In this document: positions 51,809-61,123 of the stretch, one piece after another | Position numbering within the stretch: the first letter of the stretch is position 1 | How the letters are laid out: each line of letters opens with the position of its first letter | From: Sulfitobacter sp. F26169L | GTDB taxonomy: Bacteria; Pseudomonadota; Alphaproteobacteria; Rhodobacterales; Rhodobacteraceae | Assembly: GCF_026410285.1 (NCBI RefSeq) | Contig: NZ_JAPMLP010000005.1 | Span: 62,001-126,000, forward strand | Length of the DNA: 64,000 nucleotides | Direction: 5' to 3' | Notes under the pieces: generated by a model | What the model was told of the DNA's origin: nothing | Databases searched by the model: none | What the model saw: the letters and a program-made list of their open reading frames with translations, nothing else | Made by a program: the position numbers and the translations under genes

Positions 51809-53779
51809 ATGACAGATGCACCACAGAAAGACCGCCCTTGGCTGATCCGCACATATGCGGGGCACTCCACAGCAGAGGCATCGAACGCGCTGTATCGTGG
51901 AAACCTTGCGAAAGGTCAGACAGGACTTTCCGTTGCTTTCGATCTGCCAACCCAGACGGGGTATGACAGCGATCACATCCTGTCACGCGGCGAAGTGGGC
52001 AAGGTTGGTGTGCCTGTCGGGCATCTGGGTGACATGCGTACCTTGTTCGACCAGATTCCGCTGGAACAGATGAACACCTCCATGACGATCAACGCAACTG
52101 CCCCTTGGCTGCTTTCGCTTTATATCGCGGTGGCGGAAGAACAGGGCGCGGATGTATCAAAGCTGCAAGGCACGGTGCAGAACGATCTGATCAAGGAATA
52201 TCTGTCACGCGGCACCTATATCTGCCCCCCTGCCCCGTCATTGAAGATGATCGCGGACGTGGCCGAGTATTGTTATACCAACGTACCCAAATGGAACCCG
52301 ATGAACGTGTGTTCCTACCACCTGCAAGAAGCGGGGGCGACACCCGAGCAGGAATTGTCATTTGCGCTGGCCACTGCCACCGCCGTGCTTGACCAGTTGC
52401 GCCCCCGCGTGGCCGAAGAGGACTTTCCCGCGCTTGTCGGTCGTATTTCATTCTTTGTGAATGCGGGTATCCGGTTTGTCACCGAGATGTGCAAAATGCG
52501 CGCCTTTGTCGATCTATGGGACGAAATATGTGAAACGCGCTACGGCGTGAGCGATCCGAAATACCGCCGCTTCCGCTATGGGGTTCAGGTAAACTCGCTG
52601 GGGCTGACGGAACAGCAGCCGGAAAATAACGTTTACCGCATTTTGATTGAAATGCTTGCCGTGACGCTGAGCAAAAAGGCCCGTGCGCGCGCGGTGCAGT
52701 TGCCCGCGTGGAACGAGGCATTAGGCCTGCCGCGCCCGTGGGACCAGCAATGGTCCATGCGGATGCAGCAGATCATGGCCTACGAAACCGACCTGTTGGA
52801 GTTTGACGATCTATTTGATGGCAACCCTGCGGTGGACGCAAAGGTTGAGGCGCTGAAAGAAGGCGCGCGCGCCGAACTGGCGCACCTGGACAGCATGGGC
52901 GGCGCAATTGATTCAATCGAGTATATGAAATCGCGCCTAGTGGACAGCAATGCCGAACGTCTGGGCCGTATCGAGGCAGGCGAAACAATTGTGGTCGGCG
53001 TGAACAAGTGGCAGAAAGGCGAACCATCACCCCTGATGACCGGCGATGGCGGTATCATGGTTGTTGATCCCAAATCAGAGGCCGAGCAGATCGGCCGCCT
53101 GAATGCATGGCGCGCCCAGCGCAATGAAGGCGAAGTAAACGCCGCTCTCAAGGACCTGCGTGCTGCTGCTGCCGAAGGGCGCAACATCATGCCTGCCTCT
53201 ATCGTGGCAGCCAAGGCCGGTGTGACTACGGGTGAATGGGCTGAACAGATGCGCGCCGTTCATGGGGAATACCGCGGCCCGACAGGTGTAGGTAAAGGTC
53301 GTTCAAACAAAACCGAAGGTCTGGACGAATTGCGGATGTCTGTAGATGCGGTCAGCGACCGCCTCGGCCGCCGCCTGAAATTCCTTGTGGGCAAGCCAGG
53401 CCTCGACGGCCATTCCAACGGGGCTGAACAAATTGCGGTGCGCGCGCGCGATTGCGGTATGGATATCGCCTATGAAGGCATCCGCCTGACTCCTTCCGAA
53501 ATTGTCACCGCCGCGCTGAACGATGGGGCACATGTGGTTGGTCTGTCGATCCTGTCGGGGTCGCATATTCCACTCGTCGAGGATTTGATGTCCCAAATGC
53601 GCGAAGCAGGGCTCGGCTCTGTACCTGTTATCGTTGGCGGTATTATCCCTGATGAGGATGCAAAGCGCCTTCTCGCTATGGGAGTAGCACGCGTTTACAC
53701 TCCGAAAGATTTCGAATTGAATACAATCATGGCCGATATTGTAATTCTTGCCGACCCCGAAGTGGTTGCTGCGGAATAA
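51809..53779 (+). CDS. ecm: Ethylmalonyl-CoA mutase (B12-dependent)
   Basis: 656 residues. RTYAGHSTAEASNALYRGNL, TINATAPWLLSLY and AGATPEQELSFALATATA are the acyl-CoA mutase barrel; the C-terminal cobalamin domain carries GKPGLDGHSNGAEQIAVRA with the DxHxxG axial-ligand motif. Length and the MTDAPQKDRPWLIRTYAG start fit MeaA/Ecm, which converts ethylmalonyl-CoA to methylsuccinyl-CoA, rather than the 700+-residue methylmalonyl-CoA mutase. Acts after ccr, and probably needs MeaB. Confidence 0.93.
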   Translation: MTDAPQKDRPWLIRTYAGHSTAEASNALYRGNLAKGQTGLSVAFDLPTQTGYDSDHILSRGEVGKVGVPVGHLGDMRTLFDQIPLEQMNTSMTINATAPWLLSLYIAVAEEQGADVSKLQGTVQNDLIKEYLSRGTYICPPAPSLKMIADVAEYCYTNVPKWNPMNVCSYHLQEAGATPEQELSFALATATAVLDQLRPRVAEEDFPALVGRISFFVNAGIRFVTEMCKMRAFVDLWDEICETRYGVSDPKYRRFRYGVQVNSLGLTEQQPENNVYRILIEMLAVTLSKKARARAVQLPAWNEALGLPRPWDQQWSMRMQQIMAYETDLLEFDDLFDGNPAVDAKVEALKEGARAELAHLDSMGGAIDSIEYMKSRLVDSNAERLGRIEAGETIVVGVNKWQKGEPSPLMTGDGGIMVVDPKSEAEQIGRLNAWRAQRNEGEVNAALKDLRAAAAEGRNIMPASIVAAKAGVTTGEWAEQMRAVHGEYRGPTGVGKGRSNKTEGLDELRMSVDAVSDRLGRRLKFLVGKPGLDGHSNGAEQIAVRARDCGMDIAYEGIRLTPSEIVTAALNDGAHVVGLSILSGSHIPLVEDLMSQMREAGLGSVPVIVGGIIPDEDAKRLLAMGVARVYTPKDFELNTIMADIVILADPEVVAAE

Positions 53780-53860
53780 ACTTGCCTGCTTAAAAATTAG
53801 GACTGTAATTCTCATTGGTTTGCAATAAATGCTCCTTATAAAATTAAGGAGTTCATCCCG

Positions 53861-54202
53861 ATGAATATTGACCTGAAAAGCATGAGCCGCAAAGAGCTCG
53901 AAAAGCTCTTGTCGGACGTTAAAAAAGCTCTCAGCGCCGCGCAGACACGCGACCGGCGCGATGCGCGCAAGGCTGCCGAGCGTGCCGCAGCGGAATTCGG
54001 ATTTTCGCTGAACGAGTTAGACGAAGACACGCCGACCAAAAAAGCACGCGGGAAAGCACCGAAGAAATCGGCGAAACCCTCAAAGCCCAAGTACGCGGAT
54101 CCCGCAGACCCCACGCGCACTTGGACCGGAAAAGGGCGCCAGCCGAATTGGTTTCGCGCGGCGGTTGAAGAAGGAATCGACCCCGCCACGCTGGAAATTT
54201 AG
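53861..54202 (+). CDS. H-NS family nucleoid protein, HvrA-like
   Basis: 113 residues: N-terminal coiled-coil oligomerisation part (LKSMSRKELEKLLSDVKKAL) and C-terminal DNA-binding part (KYADPADPTRTWTGKGRQPNW, the KYxxPxxPxxTWxGxGRxPxW motif). HvrA/H-NS proteins silence AT-rich genes; in Rhodobacter HvrA regulates photosynthesis genes. A lone gene with a strong hairpin behind it. Confidence 0.9.
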   Translation: MNIDLKSMSRKELEKLLSDVKKALSAAQTRDRRDARKAAERAAAEFGFSLNELDEDTPTKKARGKAPKKSAKPSKPKYADPADPTRTWTGKGRQPNWFRAAVEEGIDPATLEI

Positions 54203-54214
54203 GTCATTTTCCAC

Positions 54215-54255
54215 CAGAGCGGGAATAGTGGCGAAAACCCGCTATTCCCGCTCTG
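54215..54255 (+). terminator. Long hairpin after the H-NS-like gene
   Basis: CAGAGCGGGAATAG/CTATTCCCGCTCTG, 14 perfect base pairs (15-17 with wobble) and a 13-base loop. The minus strand equally forms it, so it can end both this gene and the convergent lipoprotein gene. Confidence 0.8.
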
Positions 54256-54260
54256 TCGCA

Positions 54261-54614
54261 TCAGACAGCCAAAGCGGCGCGACCGAAAATAAACTTCCAG
54301 CGCTTGCCATCACTCATCAAAATATCGCCACCTCCTGCGCGCGGGGTTTCATAGGTGGCCGTGCCCACCCCTGTCAGCCCGTTTGAACAAGTAACAGGAA
54401 AAGTGATTGTTTTGCTCTGTGAGGCAGGGCGATAGTGGCCCTGACAGGATGTGTTGCCGTTTGTGGCCTGAAACCACCCTCCTTCCAGAAACGTGGCGTT
54501 GGCCGACCCTCTGAAAATCGTGTTGCCCGGCCCGACAACGGCGACAGGATGGCTGACGTCACAAGCCGCGAGCAAGGCCAGACCTGCTGTCGCAATCAAA
54601 CTCATTATACGCAT
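54261..54614 (-). CDS. Small lipoprotein, unknown function
   Basis: 117 residues: MRIMSLIATAGLALLAAC is a lipoprotein signal with lipobox LAAC. The mature part has two Cys (NTSCQG, PVTCSNG) that could form a disulphide, and a beta-rich pattern (ATFLEGGWFQATNG, GVGTATYETP) reminiscent of small beta-barrel lipoproteins. I do not recognise a named family. Convergent with the H-NS-like gene. Confidence 0.7.
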   Translation of the reverse strand: MRIMSLIATAGLALLAACDVSHPVAVVGPGNTIFRGSANATFLEGGWFQATNGNTSCQGHYRPASQSKTITFPVTCSNGLTGVGTATYETPRAGGGDILMSDGKRWKFIFGRAALAV

Positions 54615-54754
54615 GACAATACCTTTCTATTGGTTGCGCACCGACCAGATAATATTTGCGCCACTTGCGCGAGTAAGGAATTCCACCATTGGAACTTGCC
54701 CCCGCCGTACAGGGTGGGCATCTTGGGAGGAATCCGCAAAAAGGAACCGGAAAA

Positions 54755-55465
54755 ATGACCGTTCATATTGGCGCCACGCCTGATCAAATCGCACAAACCG
54801 TCCTCATGCCCGGCGATCCCTATCGCGCACGCTGGGCTGCCGAGACATTTCTGGAGGGGGCCGAACTGGTCAATGAAGTGCGCGGCATGTTGGGGTTCAC
54901 CGGCACATGGCGCGGGCACCGTGTGACCATCCAGGGTTCGGGCATGGGGATGCCATCGCTGTCGATTTACGCAAACGAGTTGATCAATACTTATGACGCG
55001 CAAACATTGGTCCGCATTGGATCGTGTGGCGGGATGCAGCCGCATGTGGGTATTCGCGATGTGATTATCGCAATGACCGCCAGCACCATTACCTCGCCCT
55101 CCTCGGGAATAATGCGCGAATTGAATTACGCACCCTGTGCAGATTGGGGACTGCTGAGCGCTGCAGTAAAGGCCGCGGAGGCAAAAGGCACAAAGACCCA
55201 CGTCGGCGGGATCTATTCATCAGATGTGTTTTATTCCGAGCGGCCGGATCTGGATGAACAAATGACCCGCCACGGTATTCTCGGCGTCGAGATGGAAGCC
55301 GCGGAATTATATATGCTTGCCGCGCGCTATGGCCGGCGCGCGCTTGCCGTGCTCACGGTCTCGGATCACTTACAAACCGGCGAGGCCCTGCCATCAGAAG
55401 AGCGCGAGCGCAGTTTCGGCGATATGGTCGAAATTGCATTGCATGCGGCATTCAACGAAGGTTGA
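54755..55465 (+). CDS. deoD: Purine-nucleoside phosphorylase, DeoD type
   Basis: 236 residues from the ATG at 54755 (AAGGA ten bases upstream). [17 protein letters not shown] (phosphate site), [37 protein letters not shown] and [10 protein letters not shown] are the DeoD signatures. It cleaves purine nucleosides with phosphate; together with the BMP-type nucleoside transporter this points to nucleoside salvage. Confidence 0.94.
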   Translation: MTVHIGATPDQIAQTVLMPGDPYRARWAAETFLEGAELVNEVRGMLGFTGTWRGHRVTIQGSGMGMPSLSIYANELINTYDAQTLVRIGSCGGMQPHVGIRDVIIAMTASTITSPSSGIMRELNYAPCADWGLLSAAVKAAEAKGTKTHVGGIYSSDVFYSERPDLDEQMTRHGILGVEMEAAELYMLAARYGRRALAVLTVSDHLQTGEALPSEERERSFGDMVEIALHAAFNEG

Positions 55466-55515
55466 GCGCGGAACACCTGGGGGATTTGGGTTTATCGAAA
55501 AAAAGAAGATCGTGG

Positions 55516-56358
55516 TCACGTTCCGTGGCTGCGATCGTAACCACTTGCCGGTACACTGCGCCAGTTTTTGAGAGTTGCCGGATCGGGTTTCAATATTTCG
55601 ACCAGCAGCGGATAGCACTGCGCGTGGTCAGATGAATGAGCGGTGCTGCAATCACCACCGGGACAGGCGCTGAGCGCGCCGAGAAGATTTATTTCAGCGA
55701 AAAATTCGAGGTAGTCACCGGGCCTTACAGGGCTGGCTTTCATAAAATACTGACCTGTATCGTGGGTAAAACCTGTGCACATGAACACATTCAGGACGTC
55801 ATGCACATGCGGTTCGGCTTCTGCGACGGGGATGCCCAGATGATCGGCCAAGGCACGGGTAAGGTTGGAATGGCAACAATGATGATAATGCCCGCCGGAT
55901 AGCAAGTTGTGAGTGTAGGGATCGCAACGCGTGCCGATCACGTCATGCACCGAGCCGCCAAATTCGTCCTTTCCGTACCACTCAAGACTGTCGTGGGTGA
56001 TGGTGGCCATGGGCCGAAGCGCAGGAAAGGCAGACCACATGCGATGGCCGCGCGTGATGTGGGTGCCATGCAAAGCGCGGGTTTTGCCGGAGTAAAACCG
56101 CTCTTCCAAATTGTTGGCGTTCCACAGGTTCAGGTCACCGACCTGCGGCCCTTCGATACTGCTGATGCGAAAAAAATGGCCTGCGGGAACTGTAAAAGTT
56201 GCGGCCTCCCTTGGCGGTACAACAACTTCATCCGTTTTTATCAGGGTAGCGCGGGCTGCGCCAAACATATCCATATCAGGGGCTGGAAGTGTCTCTACCG
56301 GATAACAGATTACGGGTTTGACGGCGCGGCGTGCTTCGGCGTCGGGTGGCGTGTTCAT
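55516..56358 (-). CDS. DUF1989 family protein (urea carboxylase-associated type)
   Basis: 280 residues: PPREAATFTVPAGHFFRISS, QVGDLNLWNANNLEERF, SGKTRALHGTHITRGH, and GTRCDPYTHNLLSGG with the HYHHCCHSN cluster are typical of DUF1989 proteins, found with urea carboxylase and allophanate genes as metal-binding oxidase-like proteins. No urea carboxylase gene is seen here. Overlaps the FAD dehydrogenase gene by four bases (ATGA), so they may form a two-enzyme pathway on an unknown substrate. Confidence 0.8.
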   Translation of the reverse strand: MNTPPDAEARRAVKPVICYPVETLPAPDMDMFGAARATLIKTDEVVVPPREAATFTVPAGHFFRISSIEGPQVGDLNLWNANNLEERFYSGKTRALHGTHITRGHRMWSAFPALRPMATITHDSLEWYGKDEFGGSVHDVIGTRCDPYTHNLLSGGHYHHCCHSNLTRALADHLGIPVAEAEPHVHDVLNVFMCTGFTHDTGQYFMKASPVRPGDYLEFFAEINLLGALSACPGGDCSTAHSSDHAQCYPLLVEILKPDPATLKNWRSVPASGYDRSHGT

Positions 56359-57998
56359 GCGTTTTGTCCTGCAATACGGCCCGAAAACAGACAGCCGCCT
56401 AAAAATGTACCTTCCAGCGCATTATACCCGTGATAACCGCCACCGCCAAATCCGCTTGCCTCTCCGGCTGCATACAATCCTTGCAGTATATTCCCGTCAG
56501 GGGTCAGCACGCGCGATTGCAGGTCCGTGTGCAACCCGCCCAGCGACTTTCTGGTAATCACATTCAGTCTAACCGCGATCAGAGGGCCATTTGCGGGGTC
56601 AAGAATAGCATGGGGTTTTGCCGTGCGGATCAGCCTGTCGCCCTTGTACCCACGCGCCCCGCGAATGGCGGTGATCTGCGCATCTTTGCAAAACGGATTA
56701 TTCAGTTGCAGGTCGCGCGCTTCGATCTGCCTGCGGATATGATCCGGTTTGACAGGCGCTGTTGGCGTCAGCGCATTCATTCGTTCCACCAGCATTTCCA
56801 GATCATCCGCCACAATAAAATCTGCGCCTTTCTCCTTAAATGCCTCAACTGCAGGTGTGGCGCCTTTGCCCAGGCGCGCCTTTAACACTTCGCGCCAGCC
56901 GCCATCCGTCAGATCGGGGTTTTGTTCGGACCCTGACAAGGCAAATTCCTTTTCTATGATCTTCTGGGTCAGGATAAACCAACTGTGTTCGCCCACGCTC
57001 AGGATACGTTTCAATGTGCCCAAAGTGTCAAAGCCGGGCATAAAGGGCGGTTCCATCCGGTTGCCTTTGGCATCAAACCACATCGACGACGGGCCGGGCA
57101 GGATGCGGATACCGTGATTGGGCCAGACCGGATCAAAGTTTTGCAGACCTTCGCAGTAATGCCACATCCGGTCTTCGTTTATCAGCCCTGCACCTGCTTT
57201 GGCTGCAATGCCATGCATACGCCCGTCCACGTAATCCGGCACACCGGCCACCATTGTTTTAGGTGCTTTGCCCAGACGCGCGGGCCAGTGTTTGCGCACC
57301 AGCGTGTGATTGCCGCCGATGCCGCCGGTTGTCAGGATGACTGCTTCGCTGTGAAATGCAAACTCGCCCACTGTCTTGCGTGAGGTGGATTGGCCCCGTG
57401 CGGCGGTTGTCGGCTCCAGCACGCTTCCGCTGACACCTTTGACAGCACCATTTTCGACGATCAACGCATCGACACGGTGGCGAAAGCCCATTTTCAGCCG
57501 CCCGTCTGCGCTGTAGCGCACCATCAGATTGGCAAAGGGTTTGACCACGCCGGTACCTGTACCCCATGTGATATGAAACCGCGGAACGGTATTACCATGA
57601 CCACCGGCCAGTGCGCCGCCCCGTTCGGCCCAGCCGACGACAGGAAACCAGCGCATGCCAAGGCCGTGCAACCAGCCGCGCATATCACCTGCGGCGAACT
57701 CTACAAATCTTTCGGCCCACGCACGCGGATTAGCGTCTTCCGTGCGATCGAACTGCGCAGATCCCTGCCAGTCGCGCCACGCCAGTTCGGCGCTGTCCCT
57801 GATGCCAAGGCGGCGCTGTTCGGGACTGTCGACCAGAAATAACCCGCCCAACGACCAGAACGCCTGTCCCCCAAGGCTCTGCTGTCCTTCCTGGTCCAGC
57901 ATAAGCACGCGGCGTCCGCGCAAGATCGCTTCATGCGCTGCGGCCATTCCTGCAAGACCTGCACCGACAATGATAACATCGGGTGAAAATTCTCTCAT
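56355..57998 (-). CDS. FAD-binding dehydrogenase (fumarate reductase/KsdD-like)
   Basis: 547 residues: VIIVGAGLAGMAAAHEAILRGRRVLMLDQE (FAD dinucleotide fold), SLGGQAFWSLGGLF, and a C-terminal GLYAAGEASGFGGGGYHGYNA with EGTFLGGCLFSG, typical of the FAD_binding_2 group annotated as FAD-binding dehydrogenase. It should oxidise a C-C or related bond with FAD; the substrate is unknown. Coupled to the DUF1989 gene. Confidence 0.87.
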   Translation of the reverse strand: MREFSPDVIIVGAGLAGMAAAHEAILRGRRVLMLDQEGQQSLGGQAFWSLGGLFLVDSPEQRRLGIRDSAELAWRDWQGSAQFDRTEDANPRAWAERFVEFAAGDMRGWLHGLGMRWFPVVGWAERGGALAGGHGNTVPRFHITWGTGTGVVKPFANLMVRYSADGRLKMGFRHRVDALIVENGAVKGVSGSVLEPTTAARGQSTSRKTVGEFAFHSEAVILTTGGIGGNHTLVRKHWPARLGKAPKTMVAGVPDYVDGRMHGIAAKAGAGLINEDRMWHYCEGLQNFDPVWPNHGIRILPGPSSMWFDAKGNRMEPPFMPGFDTLGTLKRILSVGEHSWFILTQKIIEKEFALSGSEQNPDLTDGGWREVLKARLGKGATPAVEAFKEKGADFIVADDLEMLVERMNALTPTAPVKPDHIRRQIEARDLQLNNPFCKDAQITAIRGARGYKGDRLIRTAKPHAILDPANGPLIAVRLNVITRKSLGGLHTDLQSRVLTPDGNILQGLYAAGEASGFGGGGYHGYNALEGTFLGGCLFSGRIAGQNA

Positions 57999-58071
57999 CT
58001 GATTTTGGTCCCGTGTAGTTCAACCAAACGCTACACCTCGCAGAGGCGGTGTGTCGAGCGTTACGCGGGAA

Positions 58072-58287
58072 TCATAGCGAGGCGCCGCCCAAACCTTTCT
58101 TGCAGTTTTGCGGCGGGCCTTTGGATGCGGTGAATGCCTCTGCTCCGCAAGCGGCACAGCGATACATCCGCAAGGCCCCTTTGTCGCCGCTGCGATCTTC
58201 ACGCCAACGGCATCCGCGCACGGCACGATTGCGCCACGCGAGATAGGCCACAACGGCAAATATGATTGGTGCAAGGATCAGCAGCAT
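58072..58287 (-). CDS. Small membrane protein with a zinc-ribbon-like Cys cluster
   Basis: 71 residues: one N-terminal helix (MLLILAPIIFAVVAYLAWRN), then CRWREDRSGDKGALRMYRCAACGAEAF with Cys at CRW, RCAAC and NCKK. The CAAC ... C pattern suggests a small zinc ribbon. I recall close relatives in Rhodobacterales without a known role. Its ATG shares a base with the stop of the DUF1963 gene, placing it at the tail of the sdh region. Confidence 0.65.
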   Translation of the reverse strand: MLLILAPIIFAVVAYLAWRNRAVRGCRWREDRSGDKGALRMYRCAACGAEAFTASKGPPQNCKKGLGGASL

Positions 58288-59063
58288 CAGGTGAACTGCA
58301 CATCAATGGCCCAAAGGTGGGGGCGCTTGCGCGAGCGGGCGATATAGGCGGCCCCGTCGCCCCACCCCTGCCAGCCTGCTTTTGGTTCGTTTTCGATTTG
58401 TATCACATAATCCCATGTATCGCGGGTTTTCTGATACGCCCACCATGGTTCTGACTGCACTGTAGCAGGCCAACCACCAAGTTTTGTCTGCTGAACCGTC
58501 TGCGCCCATTCGTATGCATAGACATCATTGGCATTGGTATCCACAACATGCCCTGCCATATCGTGATTGGCAAAGTCCGCGCGCACATCACCCCATTCAC
58601 CCAACCGCGGCGAAAGCGGGCTGCCATGTTCCGGTGCTGTGGGGATGGTCAGGCCACCCAGTGTAGCGTAGCTGCGCAAGGCCCAGGTGGCAGCGGGATC
58701 GGGTTTGCGGGTGTTGATGATCGGAGTTGGTGTGATGGCGTGTTCCGGCGCGATGAACAGCGTGAGCAGGGATAAATCACTTAACGCTTCGGGGCGCAGG
58801 GGGGCTTGGGCCAGATTGATCTGACACAGCGGCCACATTGGCGCGCCTTCGTAAGTGGGCCAGACTTCGTCCTTGCGCGCCAGCCGCACGGTACCAAACA
58901 TCGTGGAAAAAGGATCAATATTTGCAGGCCTATGAAAAATCAGCGGTGCGCAAGGCCGCGCCAAAGCAGTGCGCAAAACATCTTCCGACAGCGGCCCATG
59001 CAAAACAGGCGGCGCTGTTGATTTGCGCGCGCCGCCTGTGAGTTTCTTTAGCCAGCCAAACAT
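58287..59063 (-). CDS. DUF1963 family protein (YwqG-like)
   Basis: 258 residues: FGTVRLARKDEVWPTYEGAPMWPLCQINL is the DUF1963 core, and GGWPATVQSEPWWAY with FVIQIENE-like and WGDGAAYIARS motifs close the domain. The function of this family is unknown. It starts nine bases after sdhB, so it probably shares the sdh transcript. Confidence 0.78.
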   Translation of the reverse strand: MFGWLKKLTGGARKSTAPPVLHGPLSEDVLRTALARPCAPLIFHRPANIDPFSTMFGTVRLARKDEVWPTYEGAPMWPLCQINLAQAPLRPEALSDLSLLTLFIAPEHAITPTPIINTRKPDPAATWALRSYATLGGLTIPTAPEHGSPLSPRLGEWGDVRADFANHDMAGHVVDTNANDVYAYEWAQTVQQTKLGGWPATVQSEPWWAYQKTRDTWDYVIQIENEPKAGWQGWGDGAAYIARSRKRPHLWAIDVQFT

Positions 59064-59072
59064 CAGCGCGGC

Positions 59073-59852
59073 TTAGACTGTCCGCTCAACCATCAGCTTT
59101 TTGATCTGGCTGATTGCCAGCGCAGGGTTCAGGCCCTTGGGGCATGTCTTGGCGCAGTTCATGATTGTGTGACACCGGTACAGTTTGAACGGGTCTTCCA
59201 GATCATCCAGACGCTCGCCTGTTCCTTCATCGCGGCTGTCAATGATCCAGCGATAGGCATGCAGCAGCGCCGCTGGCCCAAGATAGCGATCACCGTTCCA
59301 CCAGTAGCTGGGGCAGGAGGTGGAGCAGCACGCGCACATGATACATTCATAAAGACCGTCAAGCTTGCTGCGGTCTTCGATTGATTGCTTCCATTCCTTG
59401 GCAGGCGCTGATGTGTGCGTTTCCAGCCATGGCTTGATCGAGGCATGCTGCGCATAGAAATGCGTCAGATCGGGGATCAAATCCTTAATCACCGGCATGT
59501 GTGGCAGCGGATAGATTTTCACGACACCTTTGACCTCGGCCATACCATAGGTACAGGCCAGCGTATTGATCCCGTCAATGTTCATTGCGCAGGACCCACA
59601 GATGCCTTCACGGCAAGAGCGGCGGAAGGTCAGCGTGGGGTCGATCTCGTTCTTGATCTTGATGATCGCGTCCAGAATCATTGGCCCGCAGTCATCCAGA
59701 TCGACAAAATAGGTATCGACCGAAGGGTTTTTGCCATCATCGGGGTTCCAGCGGTAGATGTGGAATTCCTTGAGGTTTGTTGCGCCTTCGGGCTTTGGCC
59801 ATGTTTTACCGCTGGTCATGCGGGAGTTTTTGGGGAGCGTCAGTTGTACCAT
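59073..59852 (-). CDS. sdhB: Succinate dehydrogenase iron-sulfur subunit
   Basis: 259 residues with all three clusters: [15 protein letters not shown] (2Fe-2S), [16 protein letters not shown] (4Fe-4S) and [17 protein letters not shown] (3Fe-4S). Passes electrons from FAD of SdhA to the membrane quinone site. Last structural gene of the sdhCDAB operon. Confidence 0.96.
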   Translation of the reverse strand: MVQLTLPKNSRMTSGKTWPKPEGATNLKEFHIYRWNPDDGKNPSVDTYFVDLDDCGPMILDAIIKIKNEIDPTLTFRRSCREGICGSCAMNIDGINTLACTYGMAEVKGVVKIYPLPHMPVIKDLIPDLTHFYAQHASIKPWLETHTSAPAKEWKQSIEDRSKLDGLYECIMCACCSTSCPSYWWNGDRYLGPAALLHAYRWIIDSRDEGTGERLDDLEDPFKLYRCHTIMNCAKTCPKGLNPALAISQIKKLMVERTV

Positions 59853-59901
59853 GATGCTGTTCCTTTTTGTCAGTCGGCAGCGCCGGAGGCGCGAAAATTA
59901 T

Positions 59902-60228
59902 TCAAAGTATCAGGGGTGCGCGGTCACGCAGGCAGGCTTGGGTGGCAGGGCGGGACAAGACATTGCGCACCACCGCAACAGTGTCATCGTCAATACCAAC
60001 AATTGATGCTTTCGCCAGTTCACGCACCTCTACCGCCTGGGCATTGTCGATCACGCAACCTGTGAAAGATTCGATCAGCGGCTTGGGCACCTGCGGAAAA
60101 TTAATGGCGATTACTTCGGTCACAGCTGCTTGGGCGGCTTTGCGGCCTGTTCGATCGGCTGCTGTCTGCACTTCGGTACAGGCGGCCGATAATGCCAACA
60201 CCGCGGTTAATATTATCGCTCGGATCAT
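59902..60228 (-). CDS. Small lipoprotein in the sdh operon
   Basis: 108 residues: signal MIRAIILTAVLALSAAC with lipobox SAAC, then a helical region (ADRTGRKAAQAAVTEVIAIN) and two Cys (FTGCVID, TQACLRD). I recall small lipoproteins of this kind between sdhA and sdhB in other Rhodobacterales; function unknown. Its ATG overlaps the stop of the sulfotransferase-like gene (ATGA), so the two are translated together. Confidence 0.75.
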   Translation of the reverse strand: MIRAIILTAVLALSAACTEVQTAADRTGRKAAQAAVTEVIAINFPQVPKPLIESFTGCVIDNAQAVEVRELAKASIVGIDDDTVAVVRNVLSRPATQACLRDRAPLIL

Positions 60229-61121
60229 GTGGTGGCCTCTCTGGGCGGTAGGGTCATGTGCAGTTTCGCTGTTTCGGCCAAAATGGCCAGACGTTCCGCG
60301 TCCTGTTCGAAATGGGGGATCAAACGCTCCATGAATTGCAGATCATGGGCCGTGGTCCACAACAGTACCTGATATTCGGGATCATCCGCCATCGTCGCAT
60401 CACGCGCAACCGTATCAAGATCATCCGCGCTGCTGGCTTTTTTCTGGAAGGACGATCCCCCGCCATAGCGCTGCACCTTGCCACGGCTCAGGTCACGGAC
60501 CGGCAGGGCAAGCCGCTGGAGGATACCGGCGCGATATGCCTCGTCCATCATCCAGTTATCGTAACAAATCGCCAGCATATCATCATCCTGCGCGATCCGG
60601 TCCAGCCCCTGAATGTAGGTTGCAAATGCCAGTCCCATAATCCGCATCCGGTCTGTCGCCCCGAAACCGACGTTCTTTTTGATCTTGGCCAGTAAGGACG
60701 CCGACCAATTCAGAAAGCTGCGGTAGATGATAATCTGACGGCTGAAATCAGCGTCAGCCATCCGGTTGCTCGCCTTTTGCGGGGTGCCGAAAGGTTGCGG
60801 CATCCGGTCTTCGTAAGACACGATCACCATGGGCGCAGGTCCGGCATGCGCGATACGGTCAGCGTCGGACATATCGACATGCGGCATGACTTCGCGCGCG
60901 GCATTATACACATCAAGCGAGCCGTAGGCGCGGCGGGGGTCTTTGCCAAATTTGCAGTTGTTGTAAAATACACCCCCGCTGGCGGCACCGGGGGCATTGC
61001 GCATCAGCCAGTCAATAATCGCGTGGTTGCCAGAGCGGCGCATGCCAAACACCTGTAGCGCATAGACAGGGGAAAACCCTGCCTGCGACCACGCGGTGTC
61101 AATCTGCGCCACGCCTGCCAT
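60225..61121 (-). CDS. P-loop sulfotransferase-like protein inside the sdh operon
   Basis: 298 residues. VFGMRRSGNHAIIDWLMR (about 24-41) is a P-loop of the sulfotransferase/PAPS-binding kind (GMRRSGNH), followed by IIIYRSFLNWSASLLAK resembling the 3'-phosphate-binding RDP/YR-Ser segment. No membrane helix. It starts two bases after the sdhA stop and overlaps the lipoprotein gene. Enzymes of this fold transfer sulfuryl groups or phosphate; substrate unknown. A link to the sdh genes may be by operon only. Confidence 0.7.
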   Translation of the reverse strand: MAGVAQIDTAWSQAGFSPVYALQVFGMRRSGNHAIIDWLMRNAPGAASGGVFYNNCKFGKDPRRAYGSLDVYNAAREVMPHVDMSDADRIAHAGPAPMVIVSYEDRMPQPFGTPQKASNRMADADFSRQIIIYRSFLNWSASLLAKIKKNVGFGATDRMRIMGLAFATYIQGLDRIAQDDDMLAICYDNWMMDEAYRAGILQRLALPVRDLSRGKVQRYGGGSSFQKKASSADDLDTVARDATMADDPEYQVLLWTTAHDLQFMERLIPHFEQDAERLAILAETAKLHMTLPPREATT

Positions 61122-61123
61122 GT

